DNA of 64,000 nt from the NCBI RefSeq assembly GCF_003610785.1, contig NZ_RAQQ01000014.1, forward strand, positions 62,001 through 126,000. Reading direction: 5' to 3'. The stretch comes from Micromonospora globbae. Its GTDB lineage: Bacteria > Actinomycetota > Actinomycetes > Mycobacteriales > Micromonosporaceae. Numbering within the stretch: position 1 is the first letter of the stretch; each line of letters begins with the position of its first letter. Below the pieces are notes generated by a model that saw only the letters and a program-made list of their open reading frames with translations, ran no database searches and was not told the origin of the DNA. The translations under genes and the position numbers were made by a program. Below, piece after piece: positions 1-8,533 of this stretch.

Positions 1-103
1 GGTTCTCGTGGTCGTTCGCCTGTGCCGGGGTCGAGACCGTGAAGGCGAGCGCCGTCACGCCCGCCGCCACGGCCGCGAACCGGCTCGGTCGTCTCATTCG
101 CAC
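1..103 (-). CDS. Secreted protein, N-terminal fragment
   Basis: Only the first 34 codons lie in the window; the gene runs off the left edge. On the minus strand AGGAGG (118-113) is followed after 9 nt by GTG at 103; an ATG in the same frame at 97 is an alternative. The encoded N-terminus has an Arg-rich start, a hydrophobic stretch (AAVAAGVTALAFTV) and an Ala-x-Ala-like site (TPAQAND), a classical Sec signal peptide. The mature function cannot be told from this fragment. Confidence 0.7.
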   Translation of the reverse strand, partial: MRMRRPSRFAAVAAGVTALAFTVSTPAQANDHEN

Positions 104-132
104 GCGGCTGTGCCTCCTGCCGAGTGAGGCTG

Positions 133-169
133 GGTTGCAACACCCAACCATTGATCCAACAACTTGGAT
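133..169. promoter_or_regulatory. Lower-GC promoter patch with inverted repeats
   Basis: GGTTG (133-137) pairs with CAACC (145-149), and ATCCAA (154-159) pairs with TTGGAT (164-169) across 4 nt. The patch is much less GC-rich than its surroundings. It is probably the control region of the leftward secreted-protein gene; the regulator is not known. Confidence 0.35.
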
Positions 170-380
170 GTAACGTTTCCGGCCCCGGTGACGCTGCACC
201 GAAACCGCCCCTGAGCTGGGGTTTCGCTCCACAGCAGACCACTTCGGACGATGAGTTGCGAAGGACCGTCAGGTCACAGGTGCATCACGAAGAGATGGTG
301 GTCGAGGCGCCGGACGGAGGAGGGCCGGGTCGGCGTACCGGTCACCTCCGGCCACGCCCGGCCGAACTTCCCGGCCCCGC

Positions 381-405
381 CGGGAGGCTGCTCCCGTGCC
401 TCCCG
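381..405. promoter_or_regulatory. 8-bp hairpin before the two-component operon
   Basis: CGGGAGGC (381-388) and GCCTCCCG (398-405) are perfect inverted copies with a 9-nt loop, inside a wider CTTCCCGG/CCGGGAAG pair (367-374, 403-410). It lies 36 nt before the Shine-Dalgarno of the operon, so it may be a leader hairpin or operator. Confidence 0.4.
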
Positions 406-453
406 GGAAGCCCGGGCGACAGCCTTGCCGCAGATCGCTCGGAGGGAGACACG

Positions 454-1047
454 ATGCGTACGGTGGTTCATCGCCTGGCACGGGTGCCGTTGGGAACGGT
501 CGGCCTGGTGATCGTCGTGTGCGCGGCCATGGCGGCCGTGCACGTGCTGCTGGTCCGGCACGTCCACGAGACCGGCGGGGAGGAGTGGCCCCAGTGGGTG
601 GCCCGGTTGACCATCGAGTCGTACTGGGGGCTGCTGCCGTTGGCGTTCCTGGCGCTGTGGGCGCGCGTGCGGGAACGGGCCGGGCTGCCCGGCCGGGTCG
701 GTGCGGCGCTGATGGCGCTCGGCCCCGTCGCCGCGCTGCTCATCACGGTCGCCGCCATCGTCTGGGGCGGCATCCTGGGCCGCGGCGACCTTCCCGAGTC
801 GGTGATGTCGTTGGAGCTGCTCTTCTACGGCATGATGCTCGGCGTGCTGGTGACCGGTGCGGCGTTCCTGCGTCTCGCCGGACACCGCCTGTGGGGCGTG
901 ATGCTGATCGCCGGCCTGCTCGCGGACTTCGTGATGCCGCTGGCGCTGTCCGCGGTGTACGTGGTCTTCGGTCTCGTGCTGGTGGCCGACGCCGTCCGCA
1001 CGGCCCGCCGCGGAGGCACCACGCCGGCCGCCGAGCCCGCGCACTGA
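454..1047 (+). CDS. Membrane protein, first gene of a two-component operon
   Basis: A 197-aa protein of unknown family. The start is ATG 454, with GGAGGGAG at 441-448. It shows five or six hydrophobic segments (LGTVGLVIVVCAAMAAVHVL near the N-terminus, then segments near residues 55-70, 85-110, 125-145 and 150-185), so it is an integral membrane protein. It ends 13 bp before the sensor kinase and is probably co-transcribed with the kinase and response regulator; it could be an accessory sensor or a target. No motif gives a function. Confidence 0.75.
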   Translation: MRTVVHRLARVPLGTVGLVIVVCAAMAAVHVLLVRHVHETGGEEWPQWVARLTIESYWGLLPLAFLALWARVRERAGLPGRVGAALMALGPVAALLITVAAIVWGGILGRGDLPESVMSLELLFYGMMLGVLVTGAAFLRLAGHRLWGVMLIAGLLADFVMPLALSAVYVVFGLVLVADAVRTARRGGTTPAAEPAH

Positions 1048-1060
1048 ACGGAGGGCGCCG

Positions 1061-3085
1061 ATGAGTGGGGCCACGGTGACGAGCGGCGTCGGGGGCGAGA
1101 GGGGGCACCCGCCGGCCGCCGCCGTCACCGTGGCCGCCGCCGCGGGCGCCGTCGTCCTCGGTGCGCTGCTGTGGGCGTCGGCCGGCCGGGGGATGAACTG
1201 GACCCTGGCCGGCAACATCTGCCACAGCCTGCTGCTGGCCACGTCGGGCTGGTGGTTGGGGCGCAGCCGCGCCGGGCGGGCGGTGGGCTGGTTGCTGCTC
1301 GGATCCGGCACCGCCGGCGCGGTCGACGTGCTGGCCGCCGGCTGGACGGCCGCGGGCGTCGCCGCCGGCTGGCCCGGGTCGCAGGTGACGGCCTGGGTCC
1401 AGCTCTGGCTGTGGGCGTTGTTCGTCGTCCCGCTGTTCACCGTGCTGCCCGCGGTCTTCCCGGACGGGCGGCCACCGGCGGCCAGGCTGCGGTGGGTGCC
1501 CTGGCTGGGTGCCGCGGCCACCGCCGTGACGGCACTCGACGGCGCGCTGGGCCCCGGTCCGCTGCCGGTCGCCGGGGATCCGCCGCCGGCCAACCCGCTC
1601 GCGGTCGGGTTCGCGCCCGTCCTCTCCGCCGCGTCGGCGCTCACCGTCGGCGCCGCCGTCCTGGCGGCCGTCGCGAGCCTGGCGCTGCGGTGGCGGCGCG
1701 CCGACCCGACCCAGCGGCAGCAGATGAAGTTCCTCTGGTACGCCGTCGCCGTCGTCCTGGGCATCGAACTGGCCGGCGGGCTGATGCCCTACCAGGTGGC
1801 CCAGACGGGCTACTTCCTCATCCCGGTGCTGCTGGTCGGTGCCATCGTCCTGTCCGTACGCCGCTACCGGCTCTACGACATCGACCCGTTCATCCGGCGG
1901 ACGGCGGTCCTCGCCGCGCTCACCACGCTCATCTTCGCGGTCTACCTCGGCATCGTCTCGCTGCTGGGAACCGCGGTCGGACCCGCCCCCGGGCTCGCGC
2001 TCATCGCGTCGGCGGTCGTCGCGGCGGTCGCCGAGCCGGTGCGCAGGCGGCTGCAAAGGGCGGCCACCCGATGGCTGTTCGGCCACCGCGACGAGCCCCT
2101 GGAGGCCCTGGCGGCGCTGCGCGGCCAGCTCACCGCCGTGGCCGACCCGTCGGAGCTGCCCGCCACGACCGCCACGGCCGTGGCGCGTGCCCTGCGCGCC
2201 CCGTACGTCTCGGTCCGGCTGCTCTCCGACGGCGCGCACACCGAGGTGGCGCGGGTCGGCGTGCCGGTCGGGGAACCCTCGGTCGAGGTGCCGCTGGAGT
2301 GGCGCAACGAGCTGGTGGGAACCCTTGTCGTCGGTCCCCGCGCGCCGGGCGAGCAGTACTCCCGCGCCGACCTCGCGCTGCTCGCCGAACTGGCGCACAG
2401 CATCGGCTCCGCCCTGCACGCCGTACGCCTCGCCGCCGAGCTGCGGACGGCCCAGGAACGGGCGGTGCACGCCCGGGCGGACGAGCGCCAGCGCCTCCGG
2501 CACGACCTGCACGACGGTCTCGGGCCGCTGCTGTCCGGCATCGGGCTGGCGCTCGACGGCGTCCGCCGCGGCGCCGGTGACGACGGGCCGCTCGCCGCCG
2601 ACCTGGACCTCATCTCCCGCCAGGTGCGCTCGGCCGCCACGGCCGTGCGGCGGATCATCGACGCGCTGCAGCCGGCGGCGGTGGCCGACCTCGGGCTCGT
2701 CGGTGCCGTGAGCGACCACCTCGACCGGTGCGCCGCGCTGCCCGGCGCGCCGCGGATCGCGCATCGACACGACGGTGTGGCGGACGCGGCGCTGCCGCCC
2801 GCGGTCGCCGAGGCGGCCTACCTCGTGGTGCTCGAAGCGGTGGCGAACGTGCTCCGGCACGCGGGCGCGCGCACCTGTACGGTGAGCCTCACCGGCGGGC
2901 CGCGACTCACCGTCCAGGTCGACGACGACGGTGGCGGGATCGGCGAGCGGTACGTGGCCGGAGTGGGGACGGGATCCATGCGGCGGCGGGTCCGGGAACT
3001 GGGTGGCCAGTTCGAGCTGGGGCCGCGGCCGGGCGGAGGAACGAGGGTGCGCGCGGTGTTCCCGACCGGGGTGCCGGATGAGTGA
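1061..3085 (+). CDS. Sensor histidine kinase (HisKA_3/NarX type)
   Basis: A 674-aa membrane sensor kinase. The N-terminal 300 residues hold about eight hydrophobic segments. A GAF-like region follows (about 345-455), then a HisKA_3 dimerisation domain with RLRHDLHDGLGP, where His484 is the expected phosphorylation site. The C-terminal ATPase has the N-box EAVANVLRHAG, the G1 box DDDGGGIG and the G2-like GTGSMRRRV. ATG 1061 has a GGAGGG site just before it. The last 8 bp overlap the response regulator, so the two are translationally coupled and are its cognate pair. The stimulus is unknown. Confidence 0.92.
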   Translation: MSGATVTSGVGGERGHPPAAAVTVAAAAGAVVLGALLWASAGRGMNWTLAGNICHSLLLATSGWWLGRSRAGRAVGWLLLGSGTAGAVDVLAAGWTAAGVAAGWPGSQVTAWVQLWLWALFVVPLFTVLPAVFPDGRPPAARLRWVPWLGAAATAVTALDGALGPGPLPVAGDPPPANPLAVGFAPVLSAASALTVGAAVLAAVASLALRWRRADPTQRQQMKFLWYAVAVVLGIELAGGLMPYQVAQTGYFLIPVLLVGAIVLSVRRYRLYDIDPFIRRTAVLAALTTLIFAVYLGIVSLLGTAVGPAPGLALIASAVVAAVAEPVRRRLQRAATRWLFGHRDEPLEALAALRGQLTAVADPSELPATTATAVARALRAPYVSVRLLSDGAHTEVARVGVPVGEPSVEVPLEWRNELVGTLVVGPRAPGEQYSRADLALLAELAHSIGSALHAVRLAAELRTAQERAVHARADERQRLRHDLHDGLGPLLSGIGLALDGVRRGAGDDGPLAADLDLISRQVRSAATAVRRIIDALQPAAVADLGLVGAVSDHLDRCAALPGAPRIAHRHDGVADAALPPAVAEAAYLVVLEAVANVLRHAGARTCTVSLTGGPRLTVQVDDDGGGIGERYVAGVGTGSMRRRVRELGGQFELGPRPGGGTRVRAVFPTGVPDE

Positions 3086-3722
3086 CCTGCGTGTCGTCAT
3101 CGCCGACGACCACCACGTGTTCCGGATGGGCCTGCGCCGCCTGCTCGACAGCGTGCCGGGGGTCACGGTGGTCGCCGAGGCCGCCGACGCGCCCGGCGTC
3201 GTGGCCGCGGTGCTCGACCACGATCCGGACGTCGCCGTCATCGACCTGCACATGCCGGGTGGGGGCGGCCTGGAGGCCACCGACGAGTTGCGCCGGCGGG
3301 GCGCCCGGGCGCGGGTGCTCGTGCTCACGATGCACTCCGACCACGCCATGGTCCGGCAGGCGATCCGCAGTGGCGCCCGCGGCTACCTCCTCAAGGACGC
3401 CGAACCGGACGAGATCATCCGGGCCGTCCGCGCGGTCCACGCCGACCAGGCGATCTTCGACTCGGCCGTGGCCGACCGGATGCTCGCCGCGATCTCCGAG
3501 GCGGGCGCCTCGAACCCGTTCCCGCAGCTCACCGAGCGGGAGTACGACGTCCTGGCACGGATGGCCGCCGGCCAGTCCAACCAGGCCATCGCCGCCCGGC
3601 TGGGCATCAGCGTGAAGACGGTGCAGAACCACGTGTCGAACGTGCTGCTCAAGCTCGGCGTCGCCGACCGGGCGCAGGCGGTGGCGCGGGCGCGTGACGC
3701 GGGCGTGCGCCGGCCGGGCTGA
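3078..3722 (+). CDS. NarL/LuxR-type response regulator
   Basis: A 214-aa response regulator. The receiver domain has the acidic pair in VIADDHH, the phospho-acceptor Asp56 in VIDLHMPG and the conserved Lys in LLKDA. The C-terminal LuxR helix-turn-helix reads LTEREYDVLARMAAGQSN and IAARLGISVKTVQNHVSN. The start ATG 3078 lies inside the end of the kinase gene. It is the cognate regulator of the upstream kinase; its targets are not shown, although the operon may regulate itself. The gene ends 9 bp before the stop of the convergent serine hydrolase. Confidence 0.93.
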   Translation: MSDLRVVIADDHHVFRMGLRRLLDSVPGVTVVAEAADAPGVVAAVLDHDPDVAVIDLHMPGGGGLEATDELRRRGARARVLVLTMHSDHAMVRQAIRSGARGYLLKDAEPDEIIRAVRAVHADQAIFDSAVADRMLAAISEAGASNPFPQLTEREYDVLARMAAGQSNQAIAARLGISVKTVQNHVSNVLLKLGVADRAQAVARARDAGVRRPG

Positions 3723-3731
3723 GGGACCCCC

Positions 3732-5195
3732 TCAGGCGAGGACGGCGACCAGCAGCGGCACGGCGACGAGCGCCGACCCGGCGAGGGAGGCCAGCCGCTT
3801 CCGCGGTGGCGCGCCGTCCACCGTCGGCAGGGCCCGCCACCGGTACGCGGCCACGACCAGCCCGGCGGCCGACAACCCGACACCGAGCGGCCAGAGCCAG
3901 CCGGGCACCAGCGACCAGTTGCCCAGGCGGTGGCCGAGGCCGAGGTAGAGCAGCGCCCAGGCGGCGGCGGGCGCGAGGCTGAGCCGGTCGGGCACCCGCC
4001 GTACCGTCCGCAGCAGGCTCACGCCGCCGAGGAACGAGAAGCCGAGGGCCAGGGCCACGCCGACCCAGCCGGCGAGCGGGACTCCCTCGTCCTCGACGGC
4101 GTCGCCGTCGACGCCGAGCAGGCGCAGTCCGACGGGGTCGACGTCGCGCTCGGTGTTGCCGAGCACCACCACCCCCCGGCCGGCGGCGGGCTCCCACCCC
4201 ACGTACGCCCGGAAGCCACCGGTGCCGCCGTTGTGCCAGACGATCTCGCGGTCGCCGTGGCGGGTGGTGAACCACCCGTAGCCCACCCGGTCGCGGTCGT
4301 CCTCCGTGAAGCGCGCCGTGGCGGCGTCGGCACCGGGGGCGGTGCCGGCCAGCAGCCCGGCGACCAGCCGGGCCAGGTCCTCGGCGGTCGACCAGACGCC
4401 GATGCCGGCCGGGGCGTACCCGCCGCCCACCCAGGGATCGGCGGGCCGGCCGCCGAGCTTCGTCCCGACGGCACGGCCCGGCGGCAGCAGCGCCGGCTCG
4501 GTGGCGACCACCGTCCGCGTCATGCCCAGGGGACGCAGCAGCTCGCGGTCGAGCAGTTCCGGGTACGTGGTGCCGGCCTGCGCGGCCAGGGCCTGACCGA
4601 GCAGCGCCACCCCGACGTTCGAGTAGTGGACGCTCCCGCGGCCGTCGCCGGGGCGTTCGTCGCTCGCGGCGTCGACGACCCACTCGGCGTCCCACCCGCC
4701 GTAGGGGTTGCCGGCCGTGAGGTTCGTCCAGGCGGTGCGGACCAGGTCGATCGGGCCGAGGGCCAGCCGGGGCAGGCCGGAACGGTGACTGGCCAGCTCG
4801 GCGAGGGTGACCTCGCGCGTGGGCCCGTCGACCTTCGGCAGCGCGTCGGACAGCGGGGCATCGGGCCGGACGGCGCCGCCCGCCGCGCGGTGGGCCAGCA
4901 GCATCCCGGTCATCCCCTTGGTGACCGAGCCGATCTCGAACGGCGTGCCGGGCTCGACGGGCCTGCCCGGGGCGCGCTCGCCGATCCCGGCCGTACGGAC
5001 GCGGCCCTCATCGACCAGGGCGACCGCGAGGCCGCGGTACCCCCGGTCGCCGCCCACCGCGGCGCGGACGGTGGCGGCCAGTTCGGCGTCGCCGGTGTGC
5101 CGGGGGTCGAGCCGGGGGCCGCCCGGCGCCACGGCGAAGGCGACCACGGTGGCGACGAGTCCGACGACGATCGTGAGTGCGGTCGGCGTGCGCAT
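3732..5195 (-). CDS. Beta-lactamase-family serine hydrolase, membrane-anchored
   Basis: A 487-aa protein of the class C beta-lactamase / penicillin-binding-protein-4*-like family (PF00144). It has an N-terminal hydrophobic signal/anchor, the active-site SxxK (GSVTKG, Ser90-Lys93), a YxN motif (HYSNVG) and HNGG as the third box. The last ~110 residues add about four membrane helices, as in other bacterial members that tether the catalytic domain. ATG 5195 follows GGAAGG. An ArsR-like regulator sits 41 bp upstream on the same strand, suggesting a two-gene operon. The substrate is unknown: D-Ala peptide, ester and beta-lactam are all possible. Confidence 0.88.
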   Translation of the reverse strand: MRTPTALTIVVGLVATVVAFAVAPGGPRLDPRHTGDAELAATVRAAVGGDRGYRGLAVALVDEGRVRTAGIGERAPGRPVEPGTPFEIGSVTKGMTGMLLAHRAAGGAVRPDAPLSDALPKVDGPTREVTLAELASHRSGLPRLALGPIDLVRTAWTNLTAGNPYGGWDAEWVVDAASDERPGDGRGSVHYSNVGVALLGQALAAQAGTTYPELLDRELLRPLGMTRTVVATEPALLPPGRAVGTKLGGRPADPWVGGGYAPAGIGVWSTAEDLARLVAGLLAGTAPGADAATARFTEDDRDRVGYGWFTTRHGDREIVWHNGGTGGFRAYVGWEPAAGRGVVVLGNTERDVDPVGLRLLGVDGDAVEDEGVPLAGWVGVALALGFSFLGGVSLLRTVRRVPDRLSLAPAAAWALLYLGLGHRLGNWSLVPGWLWPLGVGLSAAGLVVAAYRWRALPTVDGAPPRKRLASLAGSALVAVPLLVAVLA

Positions 5196-5236
5196 GATGG
5201 TCCTTCCGTCTCGGGCGGCCGCGGTGGCGGTGCGGG

Positions 5237-5758
5237 TCAGCGGCGGGCCGCGGTGAGGATGGCCAGCAGCGGGACGACGCGCTCGCCCGGGACGACGTAC
5301 CGCCCCCGGCCGGCGCTGCGCAGCCATCCGGCGGCGGTGAGCTGGCGCAGGTGGTGGTGGAGCTGGCCGCTGGTGCCCAGCCCTTCGATCTCCGCCAGTT
5401 CGGCCGTGCCGTGGCGGCCGCCGAGGATCTCGCGCAGCAACCGGAGCCGGACGGGATGGGCCAGCGCCGTCAGGCTGGCGGCCAGCTCCGTCCAGTCGGT
5501 GTCGAGGACGGCGTCGACGGTGAGCCCGTACTGCCAGTCGTAGTGCTGGTCGGCGAGGCGGACCGCCCCGGTGTAGAGCACGGCGCCCGGCCCGTCCTCC
5601 GGCAGGCGCTGCTTGAGCCCGTCGAGCGCCCAGAACACGCCGCCGGGCGGCTCGGCGGCTCCCTGTTCGTCGGCGGCGGGCGGGCCGGCCGCCAGCCGCT
5701 CCGCGAGGGCCGCCACCTGTGCCTCCAGCGCCGCCAGCCGCTGCTCCACGTCCGCCAT
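5237..5758 (-). CDS. ArsR-like winged-helix regulator
   Basis: A 173-aa regulator. The first ~30 residues are a heptad-like segment (VEQRLAALEAQVAALAERL) that could form a coiled coil. A winged helix follows at about residues 85-160 (LAHPVRLRLLREILGG, TSGQLHHHLRQLTAAGWL). No metal-binding cysteines are seen. The promoter is unusually clear: TTGCAC, 17 nt, TAGTAT, then 6 nt to ATG 5758, so the mRNA is probably leaderless. A TTACGTAA palindrome lies in the spacer and would allow autorepression. It is first in the operon with the serine hydrolase. Confidence 0.85.
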   Translation of the reverse strand: MADVEQRLAALEAQVAALAERLAAGPPAADEQGAAEPPGGVFWALDGLKQRLPEDGPGAVLYTGAVRLADQHYDWQYGLTVDAVLDTDWTELAASLTALAHPVRLRLLREILGGRHGTAELAEIEGLGTSGQLHHHLRQLTAAGWLRSAGRGRYVVPGERVVPLLAILTAARR

Positions 5759-5764
5759 GCGTCG

Positions 5765-5793
5765 ATACTACGAAGTTACGTAATAGCGTGCAA
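5765..5793 (-). promoter_or_regulatory. Leaderless promoter with operator for ArsR/hydrolase operon
   Basis: Read on the minus strand: -35 TTGCAC (5793-5788), 17-nt spacer, -10 TAGTAT (5770-5765), then 6 nt to the ATG. The 8-bp palindrome TTACGTAA (5776-5783) lies inside the spacer. Confidence 0.7.
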
Positions 5794-5865
5794 GCAACGG
5801 CGGAGGGCGCTCGCCTACGCTGTGCGTGCCGCCGCCGGGCGGCGCCGACGACCGAGGAGGCCGCC

Positions 5866-6405
5866 ATGGACCGCTACGTCGCCCTGCTGCGCGGGGTCAA
5901 CGTCGGCAGCACCCGCATCGCCATGGCCGACCTGCGCCGGCTGGTCGCCGCGCTCGGCCACGAGGACGTCCGGACGTACGTGCAGAGCGGCAACGTCGTC
6001 TTCGCCAGCGACGCGGGCGACGCCGATCACCTGGCGGCCGGCATCGAGCGGGCCATCGCCGACGAGTTGGGGCTGACCGTGCCGGTGCTGGTGCGCAGCG
6101 CCCGGGAGCTGGCCGCGGTCACGGCCGGCAACCCGTACGCCGACCGGGAGAGCGACCCCACCCGGCTGCTCGTCGTGTTCCTGGGCAGCACGCCGGACCG
6201 GTCCGCGGTGGCGTCGCTCGGCGTGCCCCGCGGCGAGAACATGTCGTTCACCGTGTCCGGACGGGAGGTCTACCTGCACTTCCCCGACGGCGGCTACGGC
6301 CGGTCGAAGTTCACCAACACCTACGTGGAGAAGGCGCTCGGCGTGGTGGCCACCACGCGGAACTGGAAGTCGGTGCGGACCCTGGCCGAGATGGCGGCCG
6401 CCTGA
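5866..6405 (+). CDS. DUF1697 family protein
   Basis: A 179-aa protein that matches DUF1697 throughout: the family opening (YVALLRGVNVG, MADLRRLVAALG, DVRTYVQSGNVVF) and the C-terminal GRSKFTNTYVEKALG with TTRNWKSVRTL. No biochemical role is established for the family. ATG 5866 has GAGGAGG upstream. It is probably monocistronic and ends at an imperfect hairpin shared with the convergent metallo-hydrolase gene. It is divergent from the ArsR gene. Confidence 0.93.
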   Translation: MDRYVALLRGVNVGSTRIAMADLRRLVAALGHEDVRTYVQSGNVVFASDAGDADHLAAGIERAIADELGLTVPVLVRSARELAAVTAGNPYADRESDPTRLLVVFLGSTPDRSAVASLGVPRGENMSFTVSGREVYLHFPDGGYGRSKFTNTYVEKALGVVATTRNWKSVRTLAEMAAA

Positions 6406-6434
6406 CCCCCACCGGAAGCCCGGCGGGGATCAGG
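6401..6434. terminator. Bidirectional hairpin between convergent genes
   Basis: CCTGACCCCCACCGG (6401-6415) pairs with CCGGCGGGGATCAGG (6420-6434) with two mismatches and a 4-nt loop. It begins at the stop codon of the DUF1697 gene. Confidence 0.6.
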
Positions 6435-6447
6435 CGGGCGTCCGGGA

Positions 6448-7431
6448 TCAGAAGTGGTACGCCGTGTGGTACTCGGGCACGACCACCCGGCTGCGGGGTG
6501 ACGACGCGCGCACGGCGGCGATCAACTGGTCGAGGCGCTTGCGGTCGTCGTCCGCGACGGTGGGCGGGTTGCGCAACTCGGTCTCGAAGTTGTCGAAGTG
6601 CACGGGCACCACGACCTTCGGGTAGTCCAGCGCCGCCATGAGCCGGGGCACGTAGTCGGCCGTGACCGTGGTGCTGTTCAGCGCCACCATGGCCACGTCC
6701 GGCGCGATCCCGGTCAGGTTGCGCGCCACGAAGTCGCTGGCGCCCATGAAGAACACGGACGGGCCGCCGGCGACCCGGAGCACGTAGTTGAGCGTGTCGC
6801 CCTCGGGCAGGTCGGCGATCGTGGCCGGCTTCGGCGGCGGGCTCACCCGCACACCGGGGAACGCCACGGAGTACGACGGGTTGCGGCTGTGCAGCGAGGC
6901 GACCACCTCGACGGTGTAGTCGCCGAAGTCGAGCACCTCCCCGCCCTTGACCGCGCTGAGCTGCCCGGACGGCACCCGGTACGCGAGCCCGAGGTGGTAT
7001 GCGGTCAGCGTGCCGAACACCCGCGCCCCCGTACGGCCGGCGATGTACGGCACGTCCATGAAGTGGTCCCAGTGGGTGTGCGTCACCAGCACCGTCTCGG
7101 CCCGGTCGACGTACCGGTCGACGACCCCGGTGTCGACCTCCAGCGACTTGGCCGTGTCGAACGCGCCACGGAACAGGCCGGTGTCGATGCGGCTGAGGAA
7201 CGGGTCGACGAGGACCGTCCGGTTCCCGATGTCGACACGCCAACCGGCGGTCCCCCACCAGCGGAAGCTGGCCCGGCCGGCGCGACGGGTGGTCGCACGC
7301 GCCGGCCCGGCCGCCGGGACGGCCTGCGCCGGGGTGCCGAGCGCGGTGGAGGCGAGGCCGCCGGCGGCGACCACCCCTGCCGTGGTGGTGGCGGCGTCGC
7401 GGAGGAACCGGCGGCGGTCGAGAGTGGACAT
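6448..7431 (-). CDS. Tat-exported metallo-beta-lactamase-fold hydrolase
   Basis: A 327-aa protein. The twin-arginine signal (DRRRFLRDAATTTAG, then an Ala-rich core and TPAQA) predicts export by Tat in folded form. The body is a metallo-beta-lactamase fold with the zinc-binding HTHWDH motif (LVTHTHWDHFMDV) and later His/Asp ligands (MGASDF, VPVHFDNF). It resembles UlaG/L-ascorbate-lactonase-like hydrolases. ATG 7431 is chosen because GGGAG lies 9 nt before it; ATG 7437 is in frame but too close. The substrate is unknown. Confidence 0.87.
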   Translation of the reverse strand: MSTLDRRRFLRDAATTTAGVVAAGGLASTALGTPAQAVPAAGPARATTRRAGRASFRWWGTAGWRVDIGNRTVLVDPFLSRIDTGLFRGAFDTAKSLEVDTGVVDRYVDRAETVLVTHTHWDHFMDVPYIAGRTGARVFGTLTAYHLGLAYRVPSGQLSAVKGGEVLDFGDYTVEVVASLHSRNPSYSVAFPGVRVSPPPKPATIADLPEGDTLNYVLRVAGGPSVFFMGASDFVARNLTGIAPDVAMVALNSTTVTADYVPRLMAALDYPKVVVPVHFDNFETELRNPPTVADDDRKRLDQLIAAVRASSPRSRVVVPEYHTAYHF

Positions 7432-7523
7432 GCGCATCTGCTCCCTGTCGTACTGGACGATCGGTCGCCGCGAAGCCAACCAGCGCCAGCGGCGCCACGT
7501 CCAAGATCGAACAGCGGAACCCT

Positions 7524-7543
7524 CGATATGCTCCCGGATATCG
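7524..7543. promoter_or_regulatory. Inverted repeat upstream of the metallo-hydrolase
   Basis: CGATAT (7524-7529) and ATATCG (7538-7543) are inverted copies 8 nt apart in an AT-richer patch about 95 bp before the metallo-hydrolase start. It is a candidate operator. Confidence 0.35.
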
Positions 7544-7588
7544 GTGCTGCTCAGGCGGGCCGCCACGGGCACGCCGGGCCGCGGAAAT

Positions 7589-8485
7589 TCATCCGCCGCG
7601 CAGCGCCTCGACGGCCGTCCGGGCCGCCTCGCCCATGGCCAGGTCGACGTCGATGCGCCGGGTGGCGAGCTGCTCGGTGCGGGCGAAGACGGCGATGGCG
7701 TACCGGCCGCCGTCGGGGTACTCGGCCACCCCCGCCTCCAGGTGCAGACCGGGCAGGGTGCCCGTCTTGCCGGCCACCCGGACGCCGGGCGGGAAGCCGG
7801 CGGCCAGGCGGGTCCAGAAGAGCTGCCGGGACATCCACTCGCGGACCATGGCGCACGCCTGCGCCGGGCCGGCCTCGTCGCGCCAGATCAGGGCGAGCAG
7901 CCGGGTGATGTCCCGGGCCGTGCCGGAGGTGGTCCGCTGCGGGTCGAACACCCGCATGGCGCGGACCTGGTCGGCGGTCAGGGTCGGGAAGATCCGGGCG
8001 AAGTCCGCCTCCGTCCGCGCCCCGACGTCGGCGAGCATCATCTCGACGAGCTGCCGGGGCCCGCCCACGATCCGCGTACGGGCGAGGCCCAGCTCGGCGG
8101 CGAGCATCGGCAGCACGTCCGCGCCGACCCGGCGCAGCAGCAGGTCGGCGGCCGTGTTGTCACTCACCGACATGGCGAAGTACGCGAGGTCGCGCAGCGA
8201 CACCTCGGCGTCGTCGGCGCAGCCCGCCAGCCCCCAGCCGCCAAGGCGGTCGTCGGCCGTCACCAGGACCCGCTCGGCGGGGTCGAGCTGCCCCTCGACG
8301 ACCTGCCGCGCGAACTCCAGCACCAGCAGGATCTTGAATATGGAGGCGATCACCACCTGCTCGTCGGCCCGCACGGCGACCGCCCGGCCTTCGTCCGCCC
8401 CGTCCGCGTCGATGTCCACCACGTGCAGGTTGGCGGTCACGCCCACCCGGCCGAAGATGCCGTCGATCGCCCTCGTCACTGCCAC
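7589..8485 (-). CDS. Class A beta-lactamase-like serine hydrolase without signal peptide
   Basis: A 298-aa protein of the beta-lactamase2 / class A fold (PF13354). It has SxxK (ASIFKILL), the SDN loop (SVSDNTAADL) and the KTG box (AGKTGTLPG). The usual omega-loop Glu (ExxxN around position 166) is not apparent, and there is no signal peptide, so a cytoplasmic esterase/amidase role is as likely as beta-lactam resistance. GTG 8485 is supported by TACCGT 6 nt upstream (leaderless start); GTG 8479 is an alternative. It is divergent from a LysR regulator with 48 bp between them, an arrangement like ampR-bla pairs. Confidence 0.8.
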   Translation of the reverse strand: MAVTRAIDGIFGRVGVTANLHVVDIDADGADEGRAVAVRADEQVVIASIFKILLVLEFARQVVEGQLDPAERVLVTADDRLGGWGLAGCADDAEVSLRDLAYFAMSVSDNTAADLLLRRVGADVLPMLAAELGLARTRIVGGPRQLVEMMLADVGARTEADFARIFPTLTADQVRAMRVFDPQRTTSGTARDITRLLALIWRDEAGPAQACAMVREWMSRQLFWTRLAAGFPPGVRVAGKTGTLPGLHLEAGVAEYPDGGRYAIAVFARTEQLATRRIDVDLAMGEAARTAVEALRGG

Positions 8486-8491
8486 CCGGGC

Positions 8492-8526
8492 ACGGTATCC
8501 GCCCGCTCCCGGCGCTGGCGTAGGGT
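8492..8526. promoter_or_regulatory. Divergent leaderless promoters, beta-lactamase-like gene and LysR
   Basis: Minus strand: TACCGT (8497-8492) lies 6 nt before GTG 8485. Plus strand: TAGGGT (8521-8526) lies 7 nt before GTG 8534. No Shine-Dalgarno is seen on either side. Confidence 0.6.
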
Positions 8527-8533
8527 CCGGCCC

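Larger units (their letters stand above)
104..453. other. Divergent intergenic region (350 bp)
   Basis: No gene is seen. The region separates the leftward secreted-protein gene from the rightward membrane-protein/two-component operon. Near the left gene it holds a patch with lower GC and small inverted repeats; near the right operon it holds a perfect 8-bp hairpin. Confidence 0.6.

Noticed and set aside
743..3349. Long minus-strand open frame opposite the kinase and response regulator
   Set aside because: It lies fully opposite two well-supported genes, has no domain, an Arg/Gly/Pro-rich composition and no ribosome site. It is a high-GC shadow.
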